NCBI GenBank assembly: GCA_041395525.1
Contig: JAWLAH010000003.1
Location: 124,001-188,000, forward strand
DNA from: CADEED01 sp020442965
GTDB taxonomy: Bacteria; Pseudomonadota; Gammaproteobacteria; Steroidobacterales; Steroidobacteraceae
DNA length: 64,000 nt
Direction of reading: 5' to 3'
A model generated the notes under the pieces. The model saw only the letters and a program-made list of their open reading frames with translations, did no database searches and had not been told where the DNA came from. Within the stretch, counting starts at the first letter, position 1, and every line of letters begins with the position of its first letter. Positions 41,668 through 50,664 of this stretch are shown in pieces. The translations under genes were made by a program, and so were the position numbers.

Positions 41668-42261
41668 ATGCAGCACCCGAGAGACATCGATCAACCGCAA
41701 GACGTGCGGCCTATGACGCCTGCGTTACGCGCCGCCGCCAATCGACAGCTAACGGGCCGGCTGTTGCTGTTTGCGGCCGGTGCGTTCGCCTTCGGGTTTG
41801 CTCTCGTGCCGCTCTACGGCGTGCTCTGCACGCTCACGGGCTATGGCGATCAGACAACTCTCGCGGAAAGGCGGGTTGTTGCAGAGACCCCCGACGATTC
41901 GCGCTTGATCACGGTCGAGTTTCTCGCAGACTTGCCCACCGTGGGCAACTGGGAGTTCCGGCCCGTTGTGAAGTCGATGCAAGTACATCCCGGCCGGCTC
42001 TATGAAGTGCAGTATGTCGCTCACAATCTGACCGGTCGGGACACTGTTGCGCAGGCGGTGCCCAATATTTCGCCCGGTCAGGCGGTAGCTTTCTTTCGCA
42101 AGACCGAATGCTTCTGTTTCACGCCGCAGAACTTTGCGGTGAATGAACAGCGTCCGATGCCGGTGCGCTTTATCGTCGATCCGGCGTTGCCGGGCATCGT
42201 CGATCGCATCACGCTCTCATACACATTCTACGACTCGGTAACACGCGTCGGTCGTCGCTAA
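41668..42261 (+). CDS. ctaG: Cytochrome c oxidase assembly protein Cox11/CtaG
   Basis: 197 residues. N-terminal membrane anchor at about 30-50 ending in FALVPLYGVLC, then a periplasmic Ig-like domain with the Cu-binding CFCF motif (KTECFCFTPQ) near 152. Delivers copper to the CuB site of subunit I. ATG 41668 used; 41713 is possible. Confidence 0.95.
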   Translation: MQHPRDIDQPQDVRPMTPALRAAANRQLTGRLLLFAAGAFAFGFALVPLYGVLCTLTGYGDQTTLAERRVVAETPDDSRLITVEFLADLPTVGNWEFRPVVKSMQVHPGRLYEVQYVAHNLTGRDTVAQAVPNISPGQAVAFFRKTECFCFTPQNFAVNEQRPMPVRFIVDPALPGIVDRITLSYTFYDSVTRVGRR

Positions 42262-42297
42262 CTATTCGTTCACATTATAGTCAGGGAATTATCGATC

Positions 42298-43185
42298 ATG
42301 GCACAGGTTCACGCAGCCGCCGCTGACAAATACTACATTCCGCACAGCAGCCCATGGCCGATCATCGGCTCGGGTTCGCTGTTCATGCTGATGTTTGGCG
42401 CCGTCGCCTATTTGAACGACTGGTTTCCCATCTGGATCCTGTTGCCGGGCATAGCGATGCTCATATTCATGTTCGTCGGCTGGTTTGCCACCGTCATCGG
42501 TGAGAACCAGAAAGGCGTCTACAATCTGGCGGTCGATCGTTCCTTTCGCATGGGAATGATGTGGTTCATCTTCTCCGAGGTGATGTTCTTCGCGGCATTC
42601 TTTGGCGCGCTGTTCTATGCACGCTCACTGTCGGTTCCCTGGTTGGGCGGCGAGGGGACCAAAATCTTCACGCATGCGATCAACTGGCCAGGCTTCGACA
42701 ACGTCTGGCCAACCAATGGCCCGGCGAAGGTCGGCCCACGCGCAGATGGCTCGTTCGAGATCATTCCGGCATTTGGTTTACCCGCGCTCAATACGCTGAT
42801 TCTGCTTACCTCTGGCGTTACCGTAACCATCGCACATCACGCGCTCCGCGCGGGCAACCGCGTACTTCTCAATACCTTCCTGTTCCTGACGGTGGTGCTG
42901 GGTTTTCTGTTCGTCTTTCTGCAAGGCGCGGAATACCACCACGCCTACACCGAGCTCGGCCTCAAGCTCTCCACCGGCATCTACGGTTCCACGTTCTTCA
43001 TGCTGACGGGCTTTCACGGCTTTCACGTGACGCTCGGCGCCATCATGCTGCTGGTGATCTGGTTCCGCACGATGAAGGGGCACCTCACACCGGAGCGGCA
43101 CTTCGCGTTCGAGGCGACGGCCTGGTATTGGCACTTCGTCGACGTCGTGTGGTTAGGGTTGTTCATATTCGTCTATTGGATTTGA
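42298..43185 (+). CDS. ctaE: Cytochrome c oxidase subunit III
   Basis: 295 residues, seven membrane helices with FRMGMMWFIFSEVMFFAAFF, FLQGAEYHHAY, GFHGFHVTLG and AWYWHFVDVVWLGLFIFVYWI. Contains an insertion (about 115-155) between helices III and IV, usual in this family. Stabilises the oxidase. Confidence 0.96.
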   Translation: MAQVHAAAADKYYIPHSSPWPIIGSGSLFMLMFGAVAYLNDWFPIWILLPGIAMLIFMFVGWFATVIGENQKGVYNLAVDRSFRMGMMWFIFSEVMFFAAFFGALFYARSLSVPWLGGEGTKIFTHAINWPGFDNVWPTNGPAKVGPRADGSFEIIPAFGLPALNTLILLTSGVTVTIAHHALRAGNRVLLNTFLFLTVVLGFLFVFLQGAEYHHAYTELGLKLSTGIYGSTFFMLTGFHGFHVTLGAIMLLVIWFRTMKGHLTPERHFAFEATAWYWHFVDVVWLGLFIFVYWI

Positions 43186-43191
43186 TGCGGA

Positions 43192-43211
43192 GCGCACCGG
43201 CCTGGGTGCGC
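43192..43211. terminator. Possible bidirectional hairpin between coxC and the VOC gene
   Basis: GCGCACC and GGTGCGC form a 7-bp stem with a 6-base loop in the 41-base gap between convergent stop codons. There is no U-run on either strand, so termination strength is uncertain. Confidence 0.4.
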
Positions 43212-43226
43212 AAACCGAGCGACTCT

Positions 43227-44225
43227 CTACGGCTGTTCGCGGATCTCGATCATGAGGCCGGCGGGGGAGTGGATCGTTAGCGCGCGCGCACCTTCGGCGA
43301 CCCCGACGCGCAGATTCGAACACAGCGCACTGTCAGCAGCGGCGGCACGGCCCCGCCGTTCCACTTCGTCGAACTTGTGGCTGCCAAACGTCCACATGAC
43401 GAGGCCTCGGTTCGGCATGCGTGGTGCAACGGGATTCCGGCGTGCTACTGCCATCATATCCAGCAGTACGACATAGGCACTGGTCGCGCCCGGCGCGAAC
43501 AGCTGCACGAAGCGGAACTGAGTCCCGGGATCGAGCCCGAGACCGCCCGCTGGGCCAGAGGTCGTTAGCACGATGTTCTGCCGGGCTTCCCAGCCAAGAA
43601 CCTCGCGATAAAATTCGATCTCGCGGATGCCGTCGGGCACGACCATCGCCGAATAAGCGGGCCCGCCGATGCCGGTCACGGGATCGATCGGGCCGACCGG
43701 TGTCATGTCTGCCGGGCGACCGACCACGAGCATGTAGATCGCTTCGGGTCCGCGGAACATGATCTCGCCGGACACGTAAGTCGTACCGTCGGGCCGTGTG
43801 ATGGTGAGTGGCACGATGCCGGCGGTGCTTTCGACACCGAGCCGGGAGACGCGTTCGAGCGTCCGCTCGAGACTCGCTACCGGGAATCCGATCGACAACC
43901 CGCCGGCGAGGCGCGATTCCATCGCGGGTCGTATCAGTTGGCCGCCGGGCATTTCGAGGACCCGGACGTACACCTCGGATTCGCTGACCGTCGCGACAAG
44001 ATGCCACTCACGCCAATGAACATCCGCCGCGAGCCCCCACAGATCACGGCATTGCCGTGCTTCGGCGGGGGATGGAACGCGCTCGCGTTCGAGCTGCATC
44101 CGCATTACCTGCGTGAGGAACTGCACGGTCACCGCAGCATCGTTGGTCACGAGCGTGACGCCCATGAGTGGTCCGCAGAGCGAGGCAGTACTACCGGCAA
44201 GGGGCGCCATCGGATCCAGCGACAT
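43227..44225 (-). CDS. VOC-fold (glyoxalase/dioxygenase-like) protein inside the cox locus
   Basis: 332 residues, no signal peptide. Four beta-alpha-beta-beta-beta modules are suggested: GPLMGVTLVTNDAAVTVQFL, a second with SRLAGGLSIGFPVASLERTL, a third at YSAMVVPDGIREIEFYREVLGW, and the end MIEIREQP. Paralogous in layout to the lipoprotein at 50665-51717 (both share LWGL and SPAGL-x-I). Metal ligands are not obvious. Forms a minus-strand pair with the DUF2909 gene (two bases apart), breaking the plus-strand cox cluster. Function unknown. Confidence 0.8.
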   Translation of the reverse strand: MSLDPMAPLAGSTASLCGPLMGVTLVTNDAAVTVQFLTQVMRMQLERERVPSPAEARQCRDLWGLAADVHWREWHLVATVSESEVYVRVLEMPGGQLIRPAMESRLAGGLSIGFPVASLERTLERVSRLGVESTAGIVPLTITRPDGTTYVSGEIMFRGPEAIYMLVVGRPADMTPVGPIDPVTGIGGPAYSAMVVPDGIREIEFYREVLGWEARQNIVLTTSGPAGGLGLDPGTQFRFVQLFAPGATSAYVVLLDMMAVARRNPVAPRMPNRGLVMWTFGSHKFDEVERRGRAAAADSALCSNLRVGVAEGARALTIHSPAGLMIEIREQP

Positions 44226-44227
44226 GA

Positions 44228-44446
44228 CTAGCGTCCCGGAGGCAGATTATGCGGACTGATGTAACCCAGATACCACGCGAGCATCAGCAGGAGAAACAGC
44301 GCCAACGACAAACCCACGCGCACGGTCAGCGCACGCGCCATTTTGCGCGAATCACCCTTGCCACTCGAGAGGTGGAATAGTGCGTTGCCGAGACTTGCGA
44401 CGATCGCGATCAGGACAAGGACTATCAGGATCTTGATGATGTCCAT
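44228..44446 (-). CDS. DUF2909 twin-helix membrane protein
   Basis: 72 residues: helix 1 (IIKILIVLVLIAIVASLGNAL), a short basic loop with SGKGDSRKMARALTVR, and helix 2 (LSLALFLLLMLAWYLGYI). DUF2909 proteins regularly neighbour surf1 in gammaproteobacteria; suspected role in oxidase assembly. Divergent from surf1. Confidence 0.87.
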   Translation of the reverse strand: MDIIKILIVLVLIAIVASLGNALFHLSSGKGDSRKMARALTVRVGLSLALFLLLMLAWYLGYISPHNLPPGR

Positions 44447-44541
44447 GGGGGCTGGATTATAGCGTCGGCGGCTTGACTCACCGGTACAATCTCCGGGCCG
44501 GATCGGGATCGGATTGCGACGGACATTGTCTTACGAGCTGC

Positions 44542-45267
44542 ATGGGTATCAAGCTAGGTCAACGAGAATTCGCGCCGTCATGGCTCATGACCGTCGCGAC
44601 GATCCTGTTTGGCAGCCTGTTCGTGACGCTGGGATTCTGGCAGTGGCAGCGCGGCGCGGAACGTCAAGCCACTTGGGACGCGTTCGCGCGTAGTACCAAC
44701 AGCGCGATCGAGGTCGGAACAGCACATCTGGCAGTGCTGCCGGAATTCTCGCGCGTGCGCTTGCGCGGCTCCTACGCACCCGAGCGTCAGTTCCTGCTCG
44801 ACAATCGAATCTTCGACGGTCGTGCGGGCTACGAGATCCTGACACCATTCGTACTAACCGACGGGCACGTGGTTCTCGTCAATCGCGGCTGGATCCCCTT
44901 TGCGGGCTTTCGCGACCAATTGCCGGACGTCGCGTTCGACGCGCCGCACGTCAGCACGATAGTTGGCAGAATTGACGAGTTGCCGAGCGCCGGTCTCGCG
45001 TCGGGCCGCGCCGCGCCGCAGACGACAGCCGGTTGGCCGCGAGTGACGAGTTTTCCCAGGATGACCGAGCTCGCAGCTGCGCTTGGACGCCCCCTGGAAT
45101 CACGTATCGTGCTATTGGATGCAGATGCTGCGTACGGGTACGAGCGCCATTGGGCCGCACCGGGACTCAACCCGATGCGTCACGTCGGTTATGCGGTGCA
45201 GTGGTGGGGCTTCGCGGTCGTGCTGCTCGGATTGTACGTTGGTTTGAATTTGCGCAAGGTTGTTTGA
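44542..45267 (+). CDS. SURF1 family cytochrome oxidase assembly protein
   Basis: 241 residues: membrane helix at about 13-32, GFWQWQRGAERQA, LDNRIFDGRAGYEILTPF, VNRGWIPF, and a second helix near the C-terminus (YAVQWWGFAVVLLGLYVGL). Both ends match SURF1. Helps insert heme A into subunit I. ATG 44542 chosen over TTG 44473. A TACAAT element at 44485 may be its -10 box. Stop is followed at once by the next ATG. Confidence 0.93.
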   Translation: MGIKLGQREFAPSWLMTVATILFGSLFVTLGFWQWQRGAERQATWDAFARSTNSAIEVGTAHLAVLPEFSRVRLRGSYAPERQFLLDNRIFDGRAGYEILTPFVLTDGHVVLVNRGWIPFAGFRDQLPDVAFDAPHVSTIVGRIDELPSAGLASGRAAPQTTAGWPRVTSFPRMTELAAALGRPLESRIVLLDADAAYGYERHWAAPGLNPMRHVGYAVQWWGFAVVLLGLYVGLNLRKVV

Positions 45268-45876
45268 ATGACCCGCGACGATACTGCAGATGCACAACGC
45301 CGACGCGGGCGTCGTACGCTACTGATTATTGCAGCGATCTTTTTCGTGCCATTGGCGATTTCGTTCGCACTCTACTACGGCACACCCTGGCGGCCGGACG
45401 ATCGCACTAACAAGGGTGAATTGATCCATCCAGCCAAGCCGCTGCCGACCGCCACGCTGCGCGAGTCGAGCGGCCGCACAATCGCCAGCAACGACTTGCT
45501 GGCCGGCAAATGGTCGATCATTTACATCGCCAACGGCGCCTGTGATTCCGACTGCCGGGCGGCACTCGTCACGGTACGCCAGGTTCGATTGGCACTCGCA
45601 AATGAGATGTCCCGCGTGCAACGCGTATTTCTGGCGACGGCTGATTGCTGCGATAACGAATATCTTGCGCGCGAACACCTAGGGTTGACGGTGATCGATG
45701 CCAGTGATGCCGCCGGCACTGCCTTCAGTGCCGCATTCCCGGTCGACGACCGCGCGCACGGTCTATATATCGTCGATCCGCTCGGCAATCTGATGATGCG
45801 CCACGACGCCCGCGAGAACCCCAAGGACTTGCAGACAGATCTCAAGCAGTTGCTCAAGCTGTCGCAAGTCGGCTAA
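45268..45876 (+). CDS. Membrane-anchored thioredoxin-like CxxxC protein (SCO1-like role suspected)
   Basis: 202 residues: basic N-terminus, membrane helix at about 17-37, then a thioredoxin-like domain with Cys92-x3-Cys96 in ACDSDC, as in Sco1 CxxxC copper sites, though the surrounding sequence differs from true SCO proteins. Also CC at about 126. The third SCO ligand His is not clear (a candidate is in REHLGL). Placed between surf1 and ctaA; probably acts in copper or thiol delivery to the oxidase. I cannot name it further. Confidence 0.82.
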   Translation: MTRDDTADAQRRRGRRTLLIIAAIFFVPLAISFALYYGTPWRPDDRTNKGELIHPAKPLPTATLRESSGRTIASNDLLAGKWSIIYIANGACDSDCRAALVTVRQVRLALANEMSRVQRVFLATADCCDNEYLAREHLGLTVIDASDAAGTAFSAAFPVDDRAHGLYIVDPLGNLMMRHDARENPKDLQTDLKQLLKLSQVG

Positions 45877-45892
45877 CCAGGTAGTTACGATC

Positions 45893-46945
45893 ATGTCACA
45901 GGCAATCTGGATTCGACGACTGGCGCTATTCGGCGTCGTGCTGTGCTTCGCTGTGGTTGTACTGGGTGCCTACACGCGCCTGTCCGACGCGGGGCTGGGC
46001 TGTCCCGATTGGCCGGGTTGTTATGGCCATCTGACGCCCGCGGGTGCGGCCGCCAACGTCGAGCATGTGCAGTCCGCGTGGCCAGGATCGACTTTTGAAT
46101 CCCGCAAGGCCTGGATCGAGATGATCCATCGATATGCGGCGACCACACTCGGATTCGTGATCGTACTGATCGCTGCACTGGCGGTTGTGGCGCGTCGAGC
46201 ACAGCTTGTTAGCTTACCGTTTGCGGCGCTGTTGCTTGTCACGGTCGTCTCACAAGGCGTGCTTGGCATGCTGACCGTGACCTGGCTGCTGAAGCCTCTG
46301 ATCGTGACGGGGCATTTGATCGGTGGATTGACCACGCTGGGATTATTAGTGTGGCTGTGGCTCACGATGCGTGCGCGCACCGCACGCGATGCGAACGACG
46401 CGCGCGACGCAACGCCATGGCGCGCACCGGCCGCGTCGCTGCAACGCGCCCGCGGGCTTGCTACGATCGCGTTTGTCGCTTTGGCCATGCAGATTTTGCT
46501 CGGCGGCTGGACCAGCACCAACTACGCCGCGATGGCATGCCCGGATCTCCCAAGATGTCAGAACGAGTGGGTCCCGGAGGCTGACTATCGCGACGCGTTC
46601 GTGCTCTGGCGCGGGCTCGACATCAATTATGCCGGCGGCGTGCTCGATCACCCCGCACGGGTGGCCATCCACTTTACCCATCGGCTGGGCGCGGTCGTCG
46701 CGACGCTACTGCTCACGCTCGCGGCATTGGCGGCGATCCGGCTGAGGCACGCCGCAACGCGCCATGCGGCACTCTTTGTGCTGGGGGCGCTCGCCGTACA
46801 AATTGCAATCGCCACGACGATGGTTCTGAAGACGTTTCCGCTCACCTTGGCGGCTGCACACAACGCTGGAGCTGCGCTGCTCCTGATCGCGATGGTGATG
46901 CTGATGCGGGCCCTGCGTCCCGTCCGGCCCGTCAGCTCCGGATGA
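45893..46945 (+). CDS. ctaA: Heme A synthase (Cox15/CtaA)
   Basis: 350 residues, eight membrane helices, with GAYTRLSDAGLGCPDWPGCYG at the start (cut here for length by the motif itself), WIEMIHRYAAT, the second CPDLP-C-Q site and FTHRLGAVVAT. The paired Cys sites and four heme His ligands are typical. Oxidises heme O to heme A. Precedes ctaB. Confidence 0.95.
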   Translation: MSQAIWIRRLALFGVVLCFAVVVLGAYTRLSDAGLGCPDWPGCYGHLTPAGAAANVEHVQSAWPGSTFESRKAWIEMIHRYAATTLGFVIVLIAALAVVARRAQLVSLPFAALLLVTVVSQGVLGMLTVTWLLKPLIVTGHLIGGLTTLGLLVWLWLTMRARTARDANDARDATPWRAPAASLQRARGLATIAFVALAMQILLGGWTSTNYAAMACPDLPRCQNEWVPEADYRDAFVLWRGLDINYAGGVLDHPARVAIHFTHRLGAVVATLLLTLAALAAIRLRHAATRHAALFVLGALAVQIAIATTMVLKTFPLTLAAAHNAGAALLLIAMVMLMRALRPVRPVSSG

Positions 46946-46982
46946 GCGCGAGCGCCTGATCTGCTAACCTTGACGGCCCTTC

Positions 46983-47909
46983 TTGCCCGTCAGACCTGCC
47001 GTGTCCACGCCCCAACCCACCCTGAGCATACCGCGCTCCAGCGTTTCCTGGCGCAGCTACTACGAACTGACCAAGCCGCGGGTTGTCGTGTTGATCGTGT
47101 TCACTTCGATCGTGGGCACCTTGCTCGCAAGTCCGGGTTGGCCACCGCTCGAACCGCTACTGATCGGCAACTTGGGCATCGCTCTTGCGGCGGCCTGCGC
47201 TGCCGCTATCAATCATGTGCTGGACGAGCGCATCGACATGCAGATGTCGCGTACCCGCGGCCGACCGCTACCGACCGGGAAACTCTCGGCACGCAGCGCG
47301 CTGACCTTCGCCGCGATTCTCGGCGCGGCTTCGATGTTGCTGTTGTGGGAGCTAGTCAATCCGTTGACCGCGATCCTTACCGCGGCATCCCTGATCGGCT
47401 ACGCCGTTATCTACACTGCATTTCTCAAGCGCGCGACGCCACAGAACATCGTGATCGGCGGCGCGGCCGGCGCGGCACCGCCAGTACTAGGCTGGGCGGC
47501 CGTCACCAACACGATCGATCCGAACGCACTGCTGCTGTTTCTGATTATTTTCGCCTGGACCCCACCACACTTCTGGGCGTTGGCAATCGCACGCCGCGAT
47601 GAATATGCGCGCGCCGGTATACCGATGTTGCCCGTGACTCACGGCGTCGAATTCACTCGCCTGCAGATTCTGCTCTATACGATCTTGTTAGTCGTAATAA
47701 CGATTCTGCCCGTATTGACGGGCATGAGCGGCATCATTTATCTGCTCGCCGCGATCGCACTCGACATAGCGTTCCTCTACTACGCGCTGGCACTGAAATT
47801 CACGCGGCGCGCCGAACTGCCGATGCGTGTGTTCCGCTTCTCGATTACCTGGCTGACGTGGATCTTCGTCGCCTTGCTGGTCGATCACTATTTTCTGTTC
47901 AGAATCTAG
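46983..47909 (+). CDS. ctaB: Protoheme IX farnesyltransferase (heme O synthase)
   Basis: 308 residues, about nine membrane helices. UbiA-superfamily Asp-rich motifs NHVLDERIDMQM and the following MSRTRGRPLPTG, then AWTPPHFWALAIARRDEYARAGIPMLP. Adds the farnesyl chain to protoheme. Start TTG 46983 or GTG 47001; neither has a clear ribosome site. Ends the cox assembly set. Confidence 0.94.
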   Translation: MPVRPAVSTPQPTLSIPRSSVSWRSYYELTKPRVVVLIVFTSIVGTLLASPGWPPLEPLLIGNLGIALAAACAAAINHVLDERIDMQMSRTRGRPLPTGKLSARSALTFAAILGAASMLLLWELVNPLTAILTAASLIGYAVIYTAFLKRATPQNIVIGGAAGAAPPVLGWAAVTNTIDPNALLLFLIIFAWTPPHFWALAIARRDEYARAGIPMLPVTHGVEFTRLQILLYTILLVVITILPVLTGMSGIIYLLAAIALDIAFLYYALALKFTRRAELPMRVFRFSITWLTWIFVALLVDHYFLFRI

Positions 47910-47933
47910 TTCGGCGGCTCGCTTCCGCTGACG

Positions 47934-48437
47934 CTACTCCGGCGCTGAATGCGCCTGCATGACTGTGGCGACACCGTCGGCGGCGGTAGCGAATTCATAT
48001 TGCACCGTGCGCCCGTCCTTCTGGAAGATCAGCATCGACTTACCGTCGCCGTTCTGCTCGCTCAAGACTTCCTGCCAGCCTTGTGCAGGCATTTCGGCCT
48101 TGAGTCTGCCGAACGAGTCGGCGACCGATCCCTTGAGTTGGTAGCCGATCGCGTTCGTCGCGCCCATGGCAATCGCGCTATCGAGTTTGTCGTGCTCGAG
48201 CACCAATACATCTTGCGGGTAGTCTTTCGGCATCGGCGGCGAGGCGCCGATGCCATAGACCATTGCGCCATCGTCTGATTTGACGGCAATGGTCGCATCG
48301 TCACCACTGCCGTGGATATCGACGCCGCCGCCGATCATCGATTGCATCGCTTTCTCAGTCGCGAGTTCCTCGGCCTTCTTGCCGCAGCCCGGCAACATTG
48401 CCGCGGCGACGACCAACACAAGCAGCGATTTTCGCAT
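47934..48437 (-). CDS. Small lipoprotein of unknown function
   Basis: 167 residues; signal peptide with lipobox LPGC (Cys about 18), then a soluble domain with GYQLKGSVADSFGRLKAEMPAQGWQEV, a pattern of lipoproteins with a single alpha/beta domain. ATG 48437 is preceded by AGGGAG at good distance. Same strand as the MBL gene (23 bases apart). Convergent with ctaB, 24 bases between stops. Confidence 0.8.
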   Translation of the reverse strand: MRKSLLVLVVAAAMLPGCGKKAEELATEKAMQSMIGGGVDIHGSGDDATIAVKSDDGAMVYGIGASPPMPKDYPQDVLVLEHDKLDSAIAMGATNAIGYQLKGSVADSFGRLKAEMPAQGWQEVLSEQNGDGKSMLIFQKDGRTVQYEFATAADGVATVMQAHSAPE

Positions 48438-48460
48438 CCGCAAACTCCCTGGCAATCTGG

Positions 48461-49117
48461 TTAGCCCTCAGCGCTGGCGAACAGCCGATCGCCGACGAAC
48501 GGATTGGAGCGCCGTTCCTCGCCGAAGGTCGACATAGGGCCATGACCGGGCACGAAGCGTACATCATCACCGAGCGGAAACAGGCGCTCGCGAATCGAAC
48601 GGATCAGCGTCTCGTGGTCGCCGCGTGGAAAGTCGGTGCGACCAATCGAACCTTTGAACAACACGTCGCCGACGAGCGCGAACCGTTGACCGGCATGAAA
48701 GAACACCACGTGCCCCGGCGTGTGGCCGGGGCAGTGCAGCACCTGTAGGCGCTCCTCACCGACGGTCACCACATCGCCATGTTCGAGCCAACGATCGGGC
48801 GTAAACGCGCGCGCGGCTGGCAGACCGAACATCGCGCCCTGCATGGGCAACTGATCGATCCAGAACGCGTCCTCGCGCTGCGGACCTTCGATCGGCAGGA
48901 GCGCTTGCTCGGCCAGATCGTACGTCGCGCCAGCGTGATCGATGTGCCCATGCGTGAGCAGGATCTTCTGCAGTTTCAGCTCGTTTTTCTGCACCACGGA
49001 GAGCACGCGCTCGAGATCACCGCCCGGGTCGACCACTGCGGCTTGCTTCGTTGCATCGCACCATACTACTGAACAATTCTGCTGAAACGGCGTGACGGGG
49101 ACGACATGAACCTGCAT
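48461..49117 (-). CDS. Metallo-beta-lactamase-fold hydrolase, glyoxalase II-like (YcbL type)
   Basis: 218 residues. Zinc motif TH-x-H-x-DH as THGHIDH (His56, His58, Asp60, His61), CPGHTPGHVVF and GDVLFKGSIGRTDFPRGD, the YcbL pattern (type I glyoxalase II-like). ATG 49117 has GAGG eight bases upstream. Divergent from gloB over 74 bases. Probably hydrolyses thioesters such as S-lactoylglutathione. Confidence 0.88.
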   Translation of the reverse strand: MQVHVVPVTPFQQNCSVVWCDATKQAAVVDPGGDLERVLSVVQKNELKLQKILLTHGHIDHAGATYDLAEQALLPIEGPQREDAFWIDQLPMQGAMFGLPAARAFTPDRWLEHGDVVTVGEERLQVLHCPGHTPGHVVFFHAGQRFALVGDVLFKGSIGRTDFPRGDHETLIRSIRERLFPLGDDVRFVPGHGPMSTFGEERRSNPFVGDRLFASAEG

Positions 49118-49191
49118 CCAAAGAACCTCAATACCTCGCGCGGCGTGGGGGCCGCCGATACCCATTATCGGTTGAAGCAACCGACTGCGAT

Positions 49192-49995
49192 ATGCTCACG
49201 TCTATGCTGCTCGAACGCATCTGGCCCGGCAACGACTACCGCAATTTTCACTATTTGATCGCGTGCCCCGAATCGGGCGAGGCTCTGGCGATCGACCCGC
49301 TCGACTGGCAGCGCTGTCTCGCGACTGCCCGGGAACGCGGATTCGAAATCACACAGATCCTGAATACGCACGAACACCTGGACCACACCGGTGGCAATGC
49401 AGGCCTCGTGGGCGCGACAGGCGCACGTGTTCTGGCACATGCGGATGCAGCGAGCCGGATCGGCGGCGTCGATGTCGGGCTTGCGAAGGGCGACATCGTG
49501 CGAGTCGGGCATACCGTCGAACTCGAGTGCCTCGACACGCCCGGCCATACGCGGGCACATATCTGTTTGCTGGCGCATGGCGAGGAGCCCGCGCTGTTCA
49601 GCGGTGACACGCTGTTCAACGCGGGTGCCGGCAACTGCCATCACGGCGGACAGCCCGAGCTGCTCTATGAGACGTTCGCGAATCAGCTCGCCCGATTATC
49701 TGACAACACGCGACTTTATCCAGGACACGAATATCTGACTAATAACCTGGCTTTCACACTGGATCGCGAACCGGACAATGCGGACGTTGCTGCCTGGCAG
49801 TCGCGCGCCGCGGAACACAGCGCGGCCGACGCCCCAGTAACCACTCTCGGCGATGAGAAGCGCATCAACACCTTCTTTCGTCTGCAGAACCCGACGGTGA
49901 TCGCACGGCTGCGGGAACGATTTCCCGGTATTGGCGCGCAGCCCGATGCTCGCACCGTCTTTCTCAAACTCCGCGAGCTGCGCAACAGCTGGTAG
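49192..49995 (+). CDS. gloB: Hydroxyacylglutathione hydrolase (glyoxalase II)
   Basis: 267 residues. THEHLDH with His60, His62, Asp64, His65; DTPGHTRAHICL; GDTLFNAGAGNCHHG; and C-terminal PGHEYL and EKRINTFFRL, which bind glutathione. Hydrolyses S-lactoylglutathione to lactate and glutathione. An in-frame ATG at 49204 is an alternative start. Confidence 0.94.
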   Translation: MLTSMLLERIWPGNDYRNFHYLIACPESGEALAIDPLDWQRCLATARERGFEITQILNTHEHLDHTGGNAGLVGATGARVLAHADAASRIGGVDVGLAKGDIVRVGHTVELECLDTPGHTRAHICLLAHGEEPALFSGDTLFNAGAGNCHHGGQPELLYETFANQLARLSDNTRLYPGHEYLTNNLAFTLDREPDNADVAAWQSRAAEHSAADAPVTTLGDEKRINTFFRLQNPTVIARLRERFPGIGAQPDARTVFLKLRELRNSW

Positions 49996-50002
49996 CCGTT
50001 TC

Positions 50003-50046
50003 CGTCGTAGCGAGGCTACCTGCCGGCAGGTAGCCTCGCTACGACG
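50003..50046. repeat. Perfect 44-bp palindrome between gloB and the GST gene
   Basis: Two 22-base arms without a spacer: CGTCGTAGCGAGGCTACCTG-CC and its exact complement. It starts seven bases after the gloB stop and ends seven bases before the stop of the convergent gene. No U-run. REP-like element or bidirectional terminator; no second copy is seen in the window. Confidence 0.85.
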
Positions 50047-50052
50047 GGGCCA

Positions 50053-50661
50053 TCAACCAGGTCTTGCCGTCATCGTGATGTAGCCAGGCTGCGCCGCGAC
50101 GCGCTCCAGCCAGCGGCTTACAGCCGGAAACGGTGCGAGATCGAAGCCGCCTTGATCGGCGACGTGCGAGTAGGCGTACAAGGCGATGTCGGCGAGTGAG
50201 TAGGTGTCATCGACAAAAAAGCGGCGCGATTGCAGATGCGTTTCCATCACGCCAAATGCCGCGCGGCCCTGTTTGCGCCGCTCCGGAAGTTCTGCTCGGC
50301 GTGGATGATCCGGCGGCAGGTGTCGCGTGATATAGCGGGCCACGGCGACATAGGGTTCGTGGCTGTACTGCTCGAACAACATCCATTGCAACACCTGCGC
50401 ACGCCCGATGGCCGAATTGGGCAAGAACTCCGTGCGCTCGGCCAGGTACCACAAAATGGCATTCGACTCCGCCAGATAGACGCCATCATCCGTCTCGAGG
50501 ACCGGCACCCGACCGTTTGGATTAATGGCAAGAAACTCCGGCGTGCGCGTCCCGCCCTTGTCCGTATCGACTTCGACGACTTCGTACTCACGCCCAAGCT
50601 GCGCCAGCAACAGCCGGACCTTGTAGCAGTTGCCGGAATCCAGATTGTCATAGAGGCGCAT
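50053..50661 (-). CDS. Glutathione S-transferase family protein
   Basis: 202 residues: N-terminal thioredoxin-like domain (MRLYDNLDSGNCYKVRLLL, NPNGRVPVLETDDG, ESNAIL) and all-helical C-terminal domain. Candidate catalytic Ser/Cys is at residue 9-12 (S-G-N-C). Groups loosely with the beta/theta-like enzymes; substrate unknown. Lies three bases after the VOC lipoprotein gene stop on the same strand. Confidence 0.9.
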   Translation of the reverse strand: MRLYDNLDSGNCYKVRLLLAQLGREYEVVEVDTDKGGTRTPEFLAINPNGRVPVLETDDGVYLAESNAILWYLAERTEFLPNSAIGRAQVLQWMLFEQYSHEPYVAVARYITRHLPPDHPRRAELPERRKQGRAAFGVMETHLQSRRFFVDDTYSLADIALYAYSHVADQGGFDLAPFPAVSRWLERVAAQPGYITMTARPG

Positions 50662-50664
50662 GAC

